Shown: positions 1 through 7,609 of the stretch, in pieces
How positions within the stretch are numbered: the first letter of the stretch is position 1
Layout of the letters: each line of letters begins with the position of its first letter
Source of the DNA: Bacillota bacterium
GTDB lineage: Bacteria > Eremiobacterota > SpSt-956 > JAKJGF01
NCBI GenBank assembly: GCA_029555925.1
Contig: JAKPQU010000483.1
Span: 1 to 13,058, forward strand
Length of the DNA stretch: 13,058 nt
Direction of reading: 5' to 3'
Position numbers and translations under genes: made by a program
Notes under the pieces: generated by a model
The model's input: the letters and a program-made list of their open reading frames with translations, nothing else
Databases searched by the model: none
What the model was told of the DNA's origin: nothing

Positions 1-78
1 AGTAATGTATATCTATATTTTATTTTGGAATATTTATAGGGTGGGTTATCTGTAAAAATCTAGCTAAAAGGAGTAACT

Positions 79-128
79 CCGCATTCATCTCCCTCTAAGC
101 CTTCAGCTATAGAGGGAGTATTCTGCGG
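79..128. repeat. Interrupted inverted repeat (hairpin) upstream of the relE-like gene
   Basis: CTCCCTCTA (89-97) and TAGAGGGAG (110-118) form a perfect 9-bp stem around a 12-nt loop. Beyond a 6-by-6 internal mismatch, CCGC (79-82) pairs with GCGG (125-128). No T-tract follows, so it is not a clear intrinsic terminator. It ends 12 nt before the toxin-like gene and could be a terminator remnant of an upstream gene or an operator. The function is unknown; the pairing itself is read directly from the sequence. Confidence 0.5.
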
Positions 129-140
129 TCTTTCCGATAA

Positions 141-389
141 ATGAAGATAGTGAAACTAACTGACATTGCAAGGAAGAATATAAATAAACTTTCAGAAGAT
201 ATAAAAAAGAAAATTTATAATAAAATAAAAGGTCTTCCTGCCGGTAAAAGCAGATATAAACGATTACAGGATAGTTCTCTTTATAGCTGTAGAATGGGAG
301 ATTATAGAATAATTTTTGAGATAATTTTATCAGGTGATTATATAATAAGAACCATCAGACACAGAAAGGAGGTTTATAGAGACCTGTAA
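141..389 (+). CDS. RelE/ParE-family type II toxin-like protein (orphan)
   Basis: This 82-residue protein matches the RelE/ParE/StbE fold in its conserved C-terminal half: SCRMGDYRIIFEI (residues 49-61, usual pattern R-x-GDYRIIYE) and IRHRKEVYRDL (72-82, usual pattern GHRREVYR). The length and the ending at the HRxEVYR motif are normal for the family, so it looks full length. RelE members are ribosome-dependent mRNA endonucleases, and ParE members poison gyrase; which applies here cannot be told. The ATG follows an in-frame TAA directly and has no recognisable Shine-Dalgarno. None of the three + frames in the 140 nt upstream encodes an antitoxin-like protein, and none follows downstream. It may be an orphan or decayed module. 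A ParE-like activity beside gyrB would be suggestive, but nothing in the sequence proves it. Confidence 0.75.
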   Translation: MKIVKLTDIARKNINKLSEDIKKKIYNKIKGLPAGKSRYKRLQDSSLYSCRMGDYRIIFEIILSGDYIIRTIRHRKEVYRDL

Positions 390-669
390 TTATATGATAA
401 AATTCACTATTTTTTAATGGTTTTCCCTTTATTTTGTTTATATTGGAGTGTATATAAAAGCAGGAAAACAATCCTTTGTGTCGAAATCTCAATATACAAA
501 AACATTTACCGGTTATTGGCCTGGAAATCAAGTGCTTATTTGAATGTTCCTCAGACATGTTTAAAATCTTCGTAATTTTTTGCAAATAACGGCCGGTATT
601 TGAAATCTAGTTTATTTGAAAGGAGGAAAGACATTTTTTAATTATTAATTAATTAATGTCTTTTTGGGT
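390..669 (+). other. gyrB leader region
   Basis: This 280-nt AT-rich gap has no convincing ORF and no -35/-10 pair I would defend. A long-range stem is possible: TACCGGTTATT (507-517) can pair with AATAA (585-589) plus CCGGTA (593-598), leaving a 3-nt bulge. AACATT (501-506) also pairs with AATGTT (543-548), but these two pairings compete. The region ends in the SD and hairpin described separately at 621-672. Confidence 0.3.
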
Positions 670-672
670 GTG
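621..672 (+). promoter_or_regulatory. gyrB ribosome binding site split from its start codon by a hairpin
   Basis: A perfect AGGAGG lies at 621-626. The only in-frame starts after the upstream stop (646-648) are TTG 664 and GTG 670, which are 37 and 43 nt away. The intervening DNA is an inverted repeat: AAAGACATT (627-635) pairs with AATGTCTTT (655-663). If it folds, the SD and the GTG lie 6 nt apart, the normal spacing. No purine-rich SD lies closer to the start. This geometry, a hairpin closing an over-long SD spacer, is known from phage T4 gene 38. The stem is AT-rich, so its stability needs calculation. Confidence 0.55.
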
Positions 673-2592
673 AAAAATAAAGATAACGAATATACTGCGG
701 AAAATATTCAGATACTGGAAGGGCTTGAAGCAGTCAGAAGAAGGCCTGCCATGTATATCGGCAGCACTGATGCAAGAGGTCTTCATCACCTTGTCTATGA
801 AGTTGTAGATAACAGTATCGATGAAGCACTGGCAGGAGCCTGTGATAAGATTACAGTTACCATAAATAAAGAAGGGTCTGTTACGGTTCTTGATAACGGC
901 AGAGGTATTCCTGTAGATATAGTGCCTGAAAAGAATAAAACAGGCGTGGAAGTCGTAATGACTATACTCCATGCAGGAGGTAAATTTGGCGGAGGAGGTT
1001 ACAGTGTATCGGGAGGACTTCACGGAGTAGGCGTATCTGTAGTAAATGCCCTTTCAGAATGGCTGCAGGTGGAAGTTTACAGGAATGGTAAGATTTATCG
1101 TCAGGAATATAGAAGGGGAGACCCTGTGGCAGCTCTTACAGCAGACGGCACTACAGATAAGACAGGTACAAAAGTAACCTTCAAGCCTGACCCTGAGATC
1201 TTTGAAACAGTGGAATTCAATTATGATATTCTTCAGAGAAGACTTAAAGAACAGGCCTATCTTAATAAAGGTCTCACCATAGTCCTGGAAGATGAAAATA
1301 CCGGCGAGAGTAAAACCTTCTGTTTTGAAGGGGGCATAATATCTTTTGCAAAGGATCTTACGGAAGGCAAAGAGCTCGTTCATCCCGATCCTATTTATAT
1401 ATGTAAAACAGTGGATAATAATCTCGTAGAAGTAGCCTTTATATATACAGATACTTATAAAGATTTTATACTGTCTTTTGCCAATAACATCAAAACTACT
1501 GAAGGTGGCACCCATCTTACAGGCTTTAAATCGGCCATTACACGAAGTATTAATAAATATGCAAGAGCAAAGGCACTGTTGAAACCGAATGATGAAAATT
1601 TCTCAGGTGAAGACGTAAGAGAAGGTATTACGGCTGTAATATCCGTAAAGTTACCTAACCCGCAGTTTGAAGGACAGACAAAGACAAAACTCGGAAACAG
1701 TGAGATGCAGGGTATCGTTGATTCTATAGTAGACGAATATTTCAGCATGTTCCTCGAGGAAAACCCGAAAGCAGGTAAAGAAATAGTAAATAAAGCCTGC
1801 AAGGCTGCAAGAGCAAGGGAAGCGGCCAAAAGAGCAAGAGATATTATAAGAAGCAAACCGGGGTTTTCCAATTCACTGCCGGGAAAACTGGCAGACTGTT
1901 CCAGTAAAGACCCTTCAGAGTGTGAAATATACATTGTGGAAGGCGACTCCGCCGGAGGAAGTGCAAAACAGGGCCGTGACAGACATTTCCAGGCAATACT
2001 TCCTCTCCGCGGTAAAATCCTGAATATTGAAAAAGCCAGAATCGATAAAATAATGGAAAATGAAGAAATAAAATCTATGATTACAGCCATAGGTGTCGGC
2101 ATAAAACTTTCTGCGGAAAACGGAGATAAGAGTGATTTCGACCTGGATAAACTCAGATATGACAGGGTCATCATCATGACAGATGCCGATGTGGACGGTT
2201 CTCATATAAGAACTTTGCTTCTTACGTTTTTCTACAGACATATGCCCCAGCTTATAGAAAATGGCAGTATTTATATTGCACAACCGCCTTTATATAAAAT
2301 ATCTAAGAAAAAACAGTCAGTTTATGCCTATAATGATAATGAATTAAATGCTGCCACTGAGAAATTCAAAGACGGATATACTATACAGAGATATAAAGGT
2401 CTCGGTGAAATGAATGCCGACCAGTTGTGGGAAACAACCATGAATCCGGAGACAAGAATTATTCAGCAGGTATCCATAGAAGATGCAGAAGAAGCTGAAG
2501 AAATATTCTCTATCCTTATGGGAAACCAGGTTCAGCCCAGAAAAGAATTTATTCAACGTTATGCCAAAAAAGTAAAGAATTTAGATATTTAG
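670..2592 (+). CDS. gyrB: DNA gyrase subunit B
   Basis: This is the ATPase subunit of the A2B2 gyrase that introduces negative supercoils. It has 640 residues from GTG 670, the length of the short form such as Bacillus GyrB without the proteobacterial insertion. The GHKL ATPase is at the N-terminus, with VVDN (Asn48), DNGRGIP (75-81) and [17 protein letters not shown] (115-131). The transducer follows, then the TOPRIM domain with EGDSAGG (catalytic Glu424), [12 protein letters not shown] and DADVDG (Asp505, 507, 509). [19 protein letters not shown] near the end is also typical. The start is chosen between TTG 664 and GTG 670; GTG gives the N-terminal length seen in relatives (17 residues before LEGLEAVR) and the right SD spacing once the leader hairpin folds. 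gyrA follows after 88 nt. Confidence 0.97.
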   Translation: MKNKDNEYTAENIQILEGLEAVRRRPAMYIGSTDARGLHHLVYEVVDNSIDEALAGACDKITVTINKEGSVTVLDNGRGIPVDIVPEKNKTGVEVVMTILHAGGKFGGGGYSVSGGLHGVGVSVVNALSEWLQVEVYRNGKIYRQEYRRGDPVAALTADGTTDKTGTKVTFKPDPEIFETVEFNYDILQRRLKEQAYLNKGLTIVLEDENTGESKTFCFEGGIISFAKDLTEGKELVHPDPIYICKTVDNNLVEVAFIYTDTYKDFILSFANNIKTTEGGTHLTGFKSAITRSINKYARAKALLKPNDENFSGEDVREGITAVISVKLPNPQFEGQTKTKLGNSEMQGIVDSIVDEYFSMFLEENPKAGKEIVNKACKAARAREAAKRARDIIRSKPGFSNSLPGKLADCSSKDPSECEIYIVEGDSAGGSAKQGRDRHFQAILPLRGKILNIEKARIDKIMENEEIKSMITAIGVGIKLSAENGDKSDFDLDKLRYDRVIIMTDADVDGSHIRTLLLTFFYRHMPQLIENGSIYIAQPPLYKISKKKQSVYAYNDNELNAATEKFKDGYTIQRYKGLGEMNADQLWETTMNPETRIIQQVSIEDAEEAEEIFSILMGNQVQPRKEFIQRYAKKVKNLDI

Positions 2593-2668
2593 CTATCAGC
2601 TATCGCCTGGCAGTTTTCAGCCCTCTTCAGGCTGATTGCTGACTGCTGATTGCTGACTGCTTTTTTTT
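2591..2668 (+). repeat. Tandem GCTGATT/GCTGACT repeats with foldback and T8 between gyrB and gyrA
   Basis: The 14-mer GCTGATTGCTGACT occurs twice in perfect tandem (2631-2644 and 2645-2658), which is also four copies of GCTGA[T/C]T, and runs into eight Ts (2661-2668). Upstream, AGCTATCAGC (2591-2600) pairs 9 of 10 with either copy of GCTGATTGCT. TCAGCC (2617-2622) and GGCTGA (2630-2635) form a local 6-bp hairpin. A foldback ahead of a T-run looks terminator-like, although it sits between co-directional gyrase genes and could tune the gyrA level. It resembles the hairpin at 6600-6622 and may belong to a dispersed repeat family. Confidence 0.55.
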
Positions 2669-2680
2669 GAAGGAGTTCAC

Positions 2681-5317
2681 ATGCTTAAAGATACTATTGC
2701 AAAAAGAATAATACCTGTTTCAATAACAGATGAAATGAAATCTTCCTATCTTGATTATGCCATGAGTGTCATAGTGGCAAGAGCACTGCCTGATGCGAGA
2801 GACGGACTTAAACCTGTTCACCGCAGGATCCTTTACTCTATGGATAATCTTTCTCTTTATCCTGATAAACCTCATAAAAAATCTGCCACCATCGTCGGTG
2901 ATGTGCTCGGTAAATATCATCCTCACGGTGATGCATCTGTATATGATGCTCTCGTGAGAATGGCCCAGGATTTTTCCCTGAGATACCCTCTTGTAGACGG
3001 TCATGGTAATTTCGGTTCCGTAGATGGCGACCCTGCTGCTGCATATCGTTACACAGAAGCGAGGCTTTCTAACATAACACTTGAACTGCTCAGGGATATA
3101 GATAAAGATACAGTTGAATTTATGCCGAATTTCGATAATTCCCTTAAAGAACCTGTTGTGCTTCCTGCTCTTTTGCCGAATCTATTAATAGGAGGTTCTG
3201 ACGGTATAGCAGTAGGTATGGCAACAAAAATACCTCCTCATAACCTGGGAGAAACAATTGATGCCATAGTGGCATTTATTGATAATCCAGATATAACATG
3301 TGAAGAACTCATGCATATTATACCTGGCCCTGATTTCCCTACGGGAGGACAGATTATAGGTAGAAAAGGCATAAAAGATGCCTACAGGACAGGCCATGGT
3401 TGTATAACAATGAGACCGAAGGTGTCCTTTGAAAAAAATCCTAAAGGAACAAAAGATTTAATAGTTATTACAGAGATTCCCTATCAGGTTAACAAGGCAA
3501 AACTTGTGGAAAAAATAGCGGAACTTGCAAGAGATAAAAGGATAAAAGGCATACAGGATCTGAGGGATGAATCTGACAGAACCGGTATGAGGATTGTCAT
3601 TGAGGTAAAAAAAGACGTTAATACGCAGGTTGTATTGAATCAGCTCTATAAGAAAACACCTCTCCAGTCCAATTTCAATGTAAATGCTCTGGCCCTTGTT
3701 GATGGTACTCCGAAACTGCTTACACTTAAAGAAATGCTCCATCAGTATTTAGAACACAGAAAGGATGTAGTGAGAAGAAGAACCGCTTTTCTTCTGAATA
3801 AAGCAAAGGCGCGGGCCCATATAGTGGAAGGCCTTCAGATTGCCCTTGACCATCTTGATGAGGTTATAAATATCATAAGAAGTTCAAAGACTGTTGATAT
3901 TGCAAGAACTTCTCTTATGGAATCCTTTGAGTTCAGCCTTGAACAGGTAAATGCCATACTGGAAATGAGACTTTCCCGTCTCACAGCCCTTGAAGTTGAT
4001 AAATTAAACCAGGAATATACAGAACTTCTTAAAGATATTGCAAAATATGAAGAAATACTTGGCAGTGAAAGAAGGCTTCTGGCTGAAATAAAACTGGAAC
4101 TTGATGCTATAAAAGGTAAATTTGCAGATGAGAGAAGAACCGTTATAGTCGATGAAGAAGTGGAAATGGATGAAATAGATTTTATCGTAGAGTCAGATGT
4201 AGTCCTTACCATAACCCATCATGGCTATATAAAGAAACTGCCTTTAAATACTTATAAAAGTCAGAGAAGAGGTGGTAAAGGCATCATTGGTATCGTGACA
4301 AAAGAAGGGGATTTTGTGGAACATATATTTGTTACTACGACACATCATAAACTCCTCTTTTTTACAAATATGGGTAAATGTTACAGGCTTATGGTTCATC
4401 ATATAGGTGACGCAACACGTTATGCCAAGGGTACTGCCATTGTAAACCTGGTAAATATGCTTCCCAATGAAAAGATTACGGCCGTTATACCTGTGAAGGA
4501 TTTTACAGATGATAAATATCTTTTCATGGCTACAAGGAACGGGTATATAAAGAAGACTGAATTGAAAGAATATGATACGAGTCTAAGGAATATAGGACTG
4601 AATGCCATAAAGCTTTCAGAAGGCGATGAGCTTATAGGTGTTGAAATGACTTCCGGAAACCAGGAGATTATCCTGGGAACAAAGAACGGCATGGCCATAC
4701 ATTTTGATGAAGCCAATGCCAGACCTATGGGGAAAATGACAAGAGGCGTAAGAGGCATCAGGCTGAGACAGGATGATAAAGTGGTTTCTATGGTTGTAAT
4801 AAGAGAAAAGGGTTATCTCCTTACCATTACCGCTTCCGGCTACGGCAAACTTACCCCTGTTTCCGATTATCCGAAGAGAAGAAGAGGCGGAATTGGAGTT
4901 AAGAGCGTAAATTTAAAGAAGCCTAAGAGTATCGTTACAGGTATAAGACAGGTTTCCCAGGAAGATGAAATTTTTATTATTACAAAAGAGCAGGGAAATA
5001 TAATTAGAATAAAATTACAGGGTGTATCCATAAAGAGCAGATATGCAAGAGGTGTGAGACTCATAAAACTGAGTGAACAGGATGAAGTAACTGCTATTGC
5101 ACTCATAAGCGGTGTTAAAGATATGGAAGATGACGGAGAAATTCAGGAAGATTCACCTGTAGAACAGCTTATGTTCGGAGAACCGGGAGAAGTATACGAG
5201 GCACCTGTGGCAGAATTGCCTGCAGATGAAGAAGACGACGAAGATGAAGAGGATATGGAAGAAGAGGAAGAAGAAGAACTGGATGAAGAGTTAGAAGAAG
5301 ATGATGAAGAGGAATAA
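2681..5317 (+). CDS. gyrA: DNA gyrase subunit A
   Basis: This is the DNA-breaking and rejoining subunit of gyrase, 878 residues, close to the E. coli length. The start has a good SD (GAAGGAG, about 7 nt spacing). The winged-helix domain carries [19 protein letters not shown] and the catalytic Tyr124 in [10 protein letters not shown]. The C-terminal beta-pinwheel has the GyrA-box QRRGGKG (528-534), which marks gyrase rather than topoisomerase IV (ParC). The residue equivalent to quinolone-contact Ser83 of E. coli is Ala85, with Ser86 after it and Asp89 kept, as in mycobacteria. Residues 849-878 are 27 of 30 acidic (only Met and two Leu otherwise), a much purer acidic tail than usual. This tail may modulate DNA wrapping, as C-terminal tails do in E. 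coli GyrA; that is inference. Confidence 0.97.
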   Translation: MLKDTIAKRIIPVSITDEMKSSYLDYAMSVIVARALPDARDGLKPVHRRILYSMDNLSLYPDKPHKKSATIVGDVLGKYHPHGDASVYDALVRMAQDFSLRYPLVDGHGNFGSVDGDPAAAYRYTEARLSNITLELLRDIDKDTVEFMPNFDNSLKEPVVLPALLPNLLIGGSDGIAVGMATKIPPHNLGETIDAIVAFIDNPDITCEELMHIIPGPDFPTGGQIIGRKGIKDAYRTGHGCITMRPKVSFEKNPKGTKDLIVITEIPYQVNKAKLVEKIAELARDKRIKGIQDLRDESDRTGMRIVIEVKKDVNTQVVLNQLYKKTPLQSNFNVNALALVDGTPKLLTLKEMLHQYLEHRKDVVRRRTAFLLNKAKARAHIVEGLQIALDHLDEVINIIRSSKTVDIARTSLMESFEFSLEQVNAILEMRLSRLTALEVDKLNQEYTELLKDIAKYEEILGSERRLLAEIKLELDAIKGKFADERRTVIVDEEVEMDEIDFIVESDVVLTITHHGYIKKLPLNTYKSQRRGGKGIIGIVTKEGDFVEHIFVTTTHHKLLFFTNMGKCYRLMVHHIGDATRYAKGTAIVNLVNMLPNEKITAVIPVKDFTDDKYLFMATRNGYIKKTELKEYDTSLRNIGLNAIKLSEGDELIGVEMTSGNQEIILGTKNGMAIHFDEANARPMGKMTRGVRGIRLRQDDKVVSMVVIREKGYLLTITASGYGKLTPVSDYPKRRRGGIGVKSVNLKKPKSIVTGIRQVSQEDEIFIITKEQGNIIRIKLQGVSIKSRYARGVRLIKLSEQDEVTAIALISGVKDMEDDGEIQEDSPVEQLMFGEPGEVYEAPVAELPADEEDDEDEEDMEEEEEEELDEELEEDDEEE

Positions 5318-5344
5318 TATTTCATTGATAAAGGGAGAAATCTT

Positions 5345-5501
5345 TTGAGTTAATTTTGTTTTAATATTACTGTTAATATTTGTTGGTGTGCCTCTTAAGA
5401 CGGCAATGGATTATTGTAATGCCAGATCACTTCCTGATGTATGGGGCAAAATTGCCGATAAAAACGGATTGACTCTCATACCGGTCGGAGGTGTTCGATA
5501 A
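5345..5501 (+). pseudogene. Small hydrophobic-leader peptide ORF after gyrA, start frame broken
   Basis: An open frame (5349-5501, 50 codons) reads a hydrophobic stretch NFVLILLLIFVGVPL, then MDYCNARSLPDVWGKIADK, and ends PVGGVR. A membrane segment followed by a short soluble part is protein-like, but the frame has no ATG before codon 20. An SD (GGGAG, 5333-5337) lies 7 nt before TTG 5345, in a different frame that stops after two codons (TTG AGT TAA). Losing one T near 5350 would join the TTG to the long frame. This could be a gene broken by one base, a sequencing error, or a real peptide using GTG 5388 or ATG 5406. It lies 27 nt after gyrA. The family is not recognised. Confidence 0.3.
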
Positions 5502-5517
5502 TATCTATTAACACACT

Positions 5518-5546
5518 TTGATAAATGGTTAAAATATATTTATAAA
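5518..5546 (+). promoter_or_regulatory. Promoter for the CHAD-domain gene
   Basis: TTGATA (5518-5523, 5 of 6 to TTGACA) and TATAAA (5541-5546, 5 of 6 to TATAAT) are separated by exactly 17 nt. A start near 5553 would give a leader of about 93 nt before the ATG at 5646. It separates this gene from the gyrase cluster transcriptionally. Confidence 0.6.
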
Positions 5547-5645
5547 CTATGGTGTTATATGTGAAAATTAATGCTTTTGCCAGTTGTTTTACTATTTGAT
5601 TTATATTTATCCGGACTTATTAATATTATGAAAGGAGTTTTTATC

Positions 5646-6599
5646 ATGAATATAGAGACCGGTTTATTTATCCCTTCTTCAAATCCAGCCGTTACCGGCA
5701 AAAGATTGATTCATATTTCTGATAGTGAACCTGTAGAATTATATATTTCCACGGCTAAATCCACCGGAGGTGTTCTTTATCCCAATCTTGCCAGAAAGAT
5801 TTTTGCATGTGCCGATAAAATGGAGAGAACCATTGAAAAACTTGGTGATAACCCGACTCCCGAACAGGTTCATGAGACAAAAGTCCGGGATATAGTCAGA
5901 GGACTTCAGGGACTGACAAAGGCTTATGGCGATTGTTATGATGAAGAAAAACTTGAAGAAGCTATGGACAGTTTAAAGAAATTTGCCTATAATGCAGGGC
6001 AATTTAAAGATCTTATGGTATATGAAGAAAAGATACAATCAGTCTGTCCCGGTGGTATCCCTGAGGCAATAAAGGAGAAACTTGCTTCTTCCGGGAAAGA
6101 GGTAGAACAGGAATTCAGGGATTTTTATAGGGAATTTAAAAAAGATAAGTTACCTGAAGCGCTGGAAATACTGAGAAATCCGTCAGGGGCAGGTGAACTG
6201 GATCCTAAAGATATAGAAAAAGCTGATATTAACAGATTGAAAACTGCTATAAGAGGAATTGCAGATAAGATTTTATCTGTAGGGCTTTCCCAGCAGGACC
6301 CTGAAGAATTTCATACAGGAAGAAAATCTCTCAGGAATCTTGTTCAGATAATCAATGAAACAGACGATCTGTTTTCTTATAAGAAAGAAGATATAGAATC
6401 ATTAAAACACCTGTTTAAATCCTGTGGAAAATCTCAGGATTTGCATATAACCCGGGTATGGTTGCAGGAACATGGATTTGATAAAGAAGCCGGACAGATT
6501 GAAGTGCTTCAGAAAGAAGCACAGGAAAAGGCAATGGTAGAAGGAAAAGAGTTTTTTGCTTCAGGTGTACTGGATAGTATAAAAAATTCTCTCCAGTAG
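5646..6599 (+). CDS. CHAD domain-containing protein
   Basis: This 317-residue soluble, mostly helical protein has no signal peptide. Two CHAD-type histidine motifs are visible: EQVHETKVRDIVRGLQGL (73-90, His76), followed by a QFKDLMVYEEKI stretch (119-130) like the usual LG-x-x-RDLDV, and EEFHTGRKSLRNLVQII (220-236, His223), followed by CGKSQDLHITRVWLQEH (260-276, His267). CHAD domains bind inorganic polyphosphate and often locate to polyphosphate granules. The first motif has fewer basic residues than typical and no CYTH triphosphatase domain is attached, so this is a stand-alone, somewhat diverged member. The start is ATG 5646, with AAAGGAG 8 nt upstream; a longer in-frame extension (TTG 5571) has no SD. 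It has its own promoter and stands apart from the gyrase genes. Confidence 0.65.
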   Translation: MNIETGLFIPSSNPAVTGKRLIHISDSEPVELYISTAKSTGGVLYPNLARKIFACADKMERTIEKLGDNPTPEQVHETKVRDIVRGLQGLTKAYGDCYDEEKLEEAMDSLKKFAYNAGQFKDLMVYEEKIQSVCPGGIPEAIKEKLASSGKEVEQEFRDFYREFKKDKLPEALEILRNPSGAGELDPKDIEKADINRLKTAIRGIADKILSVGLSQQDPEEFHTGRKSLRNLVQIINETDDLFSYKKEDIESLKHLFKSCGKSQDLHITRVWLQEHGFDKEAGQIEVLQKEAQEKAMVEGKEFFASGVLDSIKNSLQ

Positions 6600-6622
6600 T
6601 CAGCTATGATAATTTTAGCTGA
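6600..6622. repeat. Hairpin between the convergent CHAD and rnz genes
   Basis: TCAGCTA (6600-6606) pairs perfectly with TAGCTGA (6616-6622) around a 9-nt loop, directly after the TAG of the CHAD gene. There is no strong T-run on either side. The TCAGCTA sequence is similar to the repeats after gyrB (CTATCAGCTATC). It could help end transcription between convergent genes, or be a copy of a small dispersed palindrome. Confidence 0.4.
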
Positions 6623-6686
6623 GAACTGAATTTATGGCTTCCCTTCCATCTCCCATATGCTCCTTTCTTTATGATAAATTTACCTG

Positions 6687-7607
6687 TCACCGATTATCGG
6701 CCACCGATTTTATTTCCACCTCCATTAAATCCCTTGCCAGTATTAGGCGTGGAAAAATATCTCTGCTTCTGTACAGAAGCAGTTCTTCATCCTGATACCT
6801 TGAACTTATATGATTGATTATTAATGATTTTACTCCTGATTTCTTGGCAATTTCTGCAGCTTCCTCCGTTGTGGAATGTCCGCTTATTTTTGCCTTCTCA
6901 ATTGCTTCCGGCTCAAAAGTACCTTCATATATAAGCAGATCTGCATATTCTGCGAGTTTCATGGCATTTTCACATGGCCTTGTATCACCGCAGTAAACAA
7001 ATTTTCTGCCATGTAATGGTTTACCGACTATGTCGGAAGATTTTATTACTCTTCCGTCCGGAAGAGTAATGTTTTCACCTTTCTGAAGTTTTCCATAGAG
7101 AGGACCTTCAGGAATGCCAAGTTCTTTTGCTTTTTCTATATTGAATTTTCCCGGTCTGTCATGTTCCGTGAAAGAATATCCAAGTGAAAAGACTCTGTGG
7201 TCAAGGGGAAGAGATCTTACTGTATAGCCATCTTCTATGAGTAAAAATTCTTCCGTAATTTCGTGTATGGTAATATCGAAATTAAATACTGTGCACATAA
7301 GTCTTTTTGACATTTCTATATATTCTTTTATACCGACGGGGCCATATATTTTAAGAGGCTTTTCTCTTTCTGCAAGCTCAAGAGACATAAGAAATCCCAT
7401 TATCCCGAGTATATGATCTCCATGAAGATGAGAAATAAAAATAGCAGAAAGCCTGGAAAATTTCAGACCTGCTCTGCGATATTGTATTTGGGTACCTTCA
7501 CCGCAGTCAAAAAGAAAATAATTCCCCTCCCACCAGAGTGCCACTGCAGGATGGCCTCTTCTCAGGGTAGGTACTGCCGCCCCTGTTCCCAGTGTAATAA
7601 CTTTCAT
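6687..7607 (-). CDS. rnz: Ribonuclease Z
   Basis: This is the metallo-beta-lactamase-fold endonuclease that matures the 3' end of tRNA precursors in the cytoplasm. At 306 residues it is the usual length for the short bacterial form. The zinc ligands are all present: HLHGDH (60-65), His137 in PLDHR, Asp208 in YCGDTRP, and His266 in IINHISSRY. GHSTTEEAA (243-251) carries the motif-IV type His244 typical of tRNase Z. The N-terminus (MKVITLGTGAAVPTLRRG) is canonical. The start ATG is only 2 nt after the stop of the upstream pilT gene (TAA AG ATG) with a weak GGG-type SD, so translation is probably coupled. It is the last gene of a minus-strand operon. Confidence 0.95.
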   Translation of the reverse strand: MKVITLGTGAAVPTLRRGHPAVALWWEGNYFLFDCGEGTQIQYRRAGLKFSRLSAIFISHLHGDHILGIMGFLMSLELAEREKPLKIYGPVGIKEYIEMSKRLMCTVFNFDITIHEITEEFLLIEDGYTVRSLPLDHRVFSLGYSFTEHDRPGKFNIEKAKELGIPEGPLYGKLQKGENITLPDGRVIKSSDIVGKPLHGRKFVYCGDTRPCENAMKLAEYADLLIYEGTFEPEAIEKAKISGHSTTEEAAEIAKKSGVKSLIINHISSRYQDEELLLYRSRDIFPRLILARDLMEVEIKSVADNR

Positions 7608-7609
7608 CT

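Noticed and set aside
434..458. TTGTTT ... TATAAA as a gyrB promoter
   Set aside because: The spacing is only 13 nt, too short for a sigma-70 type promoter, and the DNA is AT-rich enough to give such matches by chance.
627..668. The AAAGACATT/AATGTCTTT stem as an intrinsic terminator
   Set aside because: The stem has only two G-C pairs, and its Ts are part of the stem, followed by GGG. Its fit between SD and start codon explains it better.
1455..2177. 240-codon minus-strand frame opposite gyrB
   Set aside because: It is antisense to conserved gyrB codons, Ser/Leu-rich as shadow frames are, and has no SD or promoter.
2593..2680. CRISPR-like array from the tandem repeats
   Set aside because: The units are 7 and 14 bp in direct contact, without spacers.
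5143..5325. Minus-strand frame of almost only serine
   Set aside because: It is the complement of the Glu/Asp codon run of the gyrA tail, not a protein.
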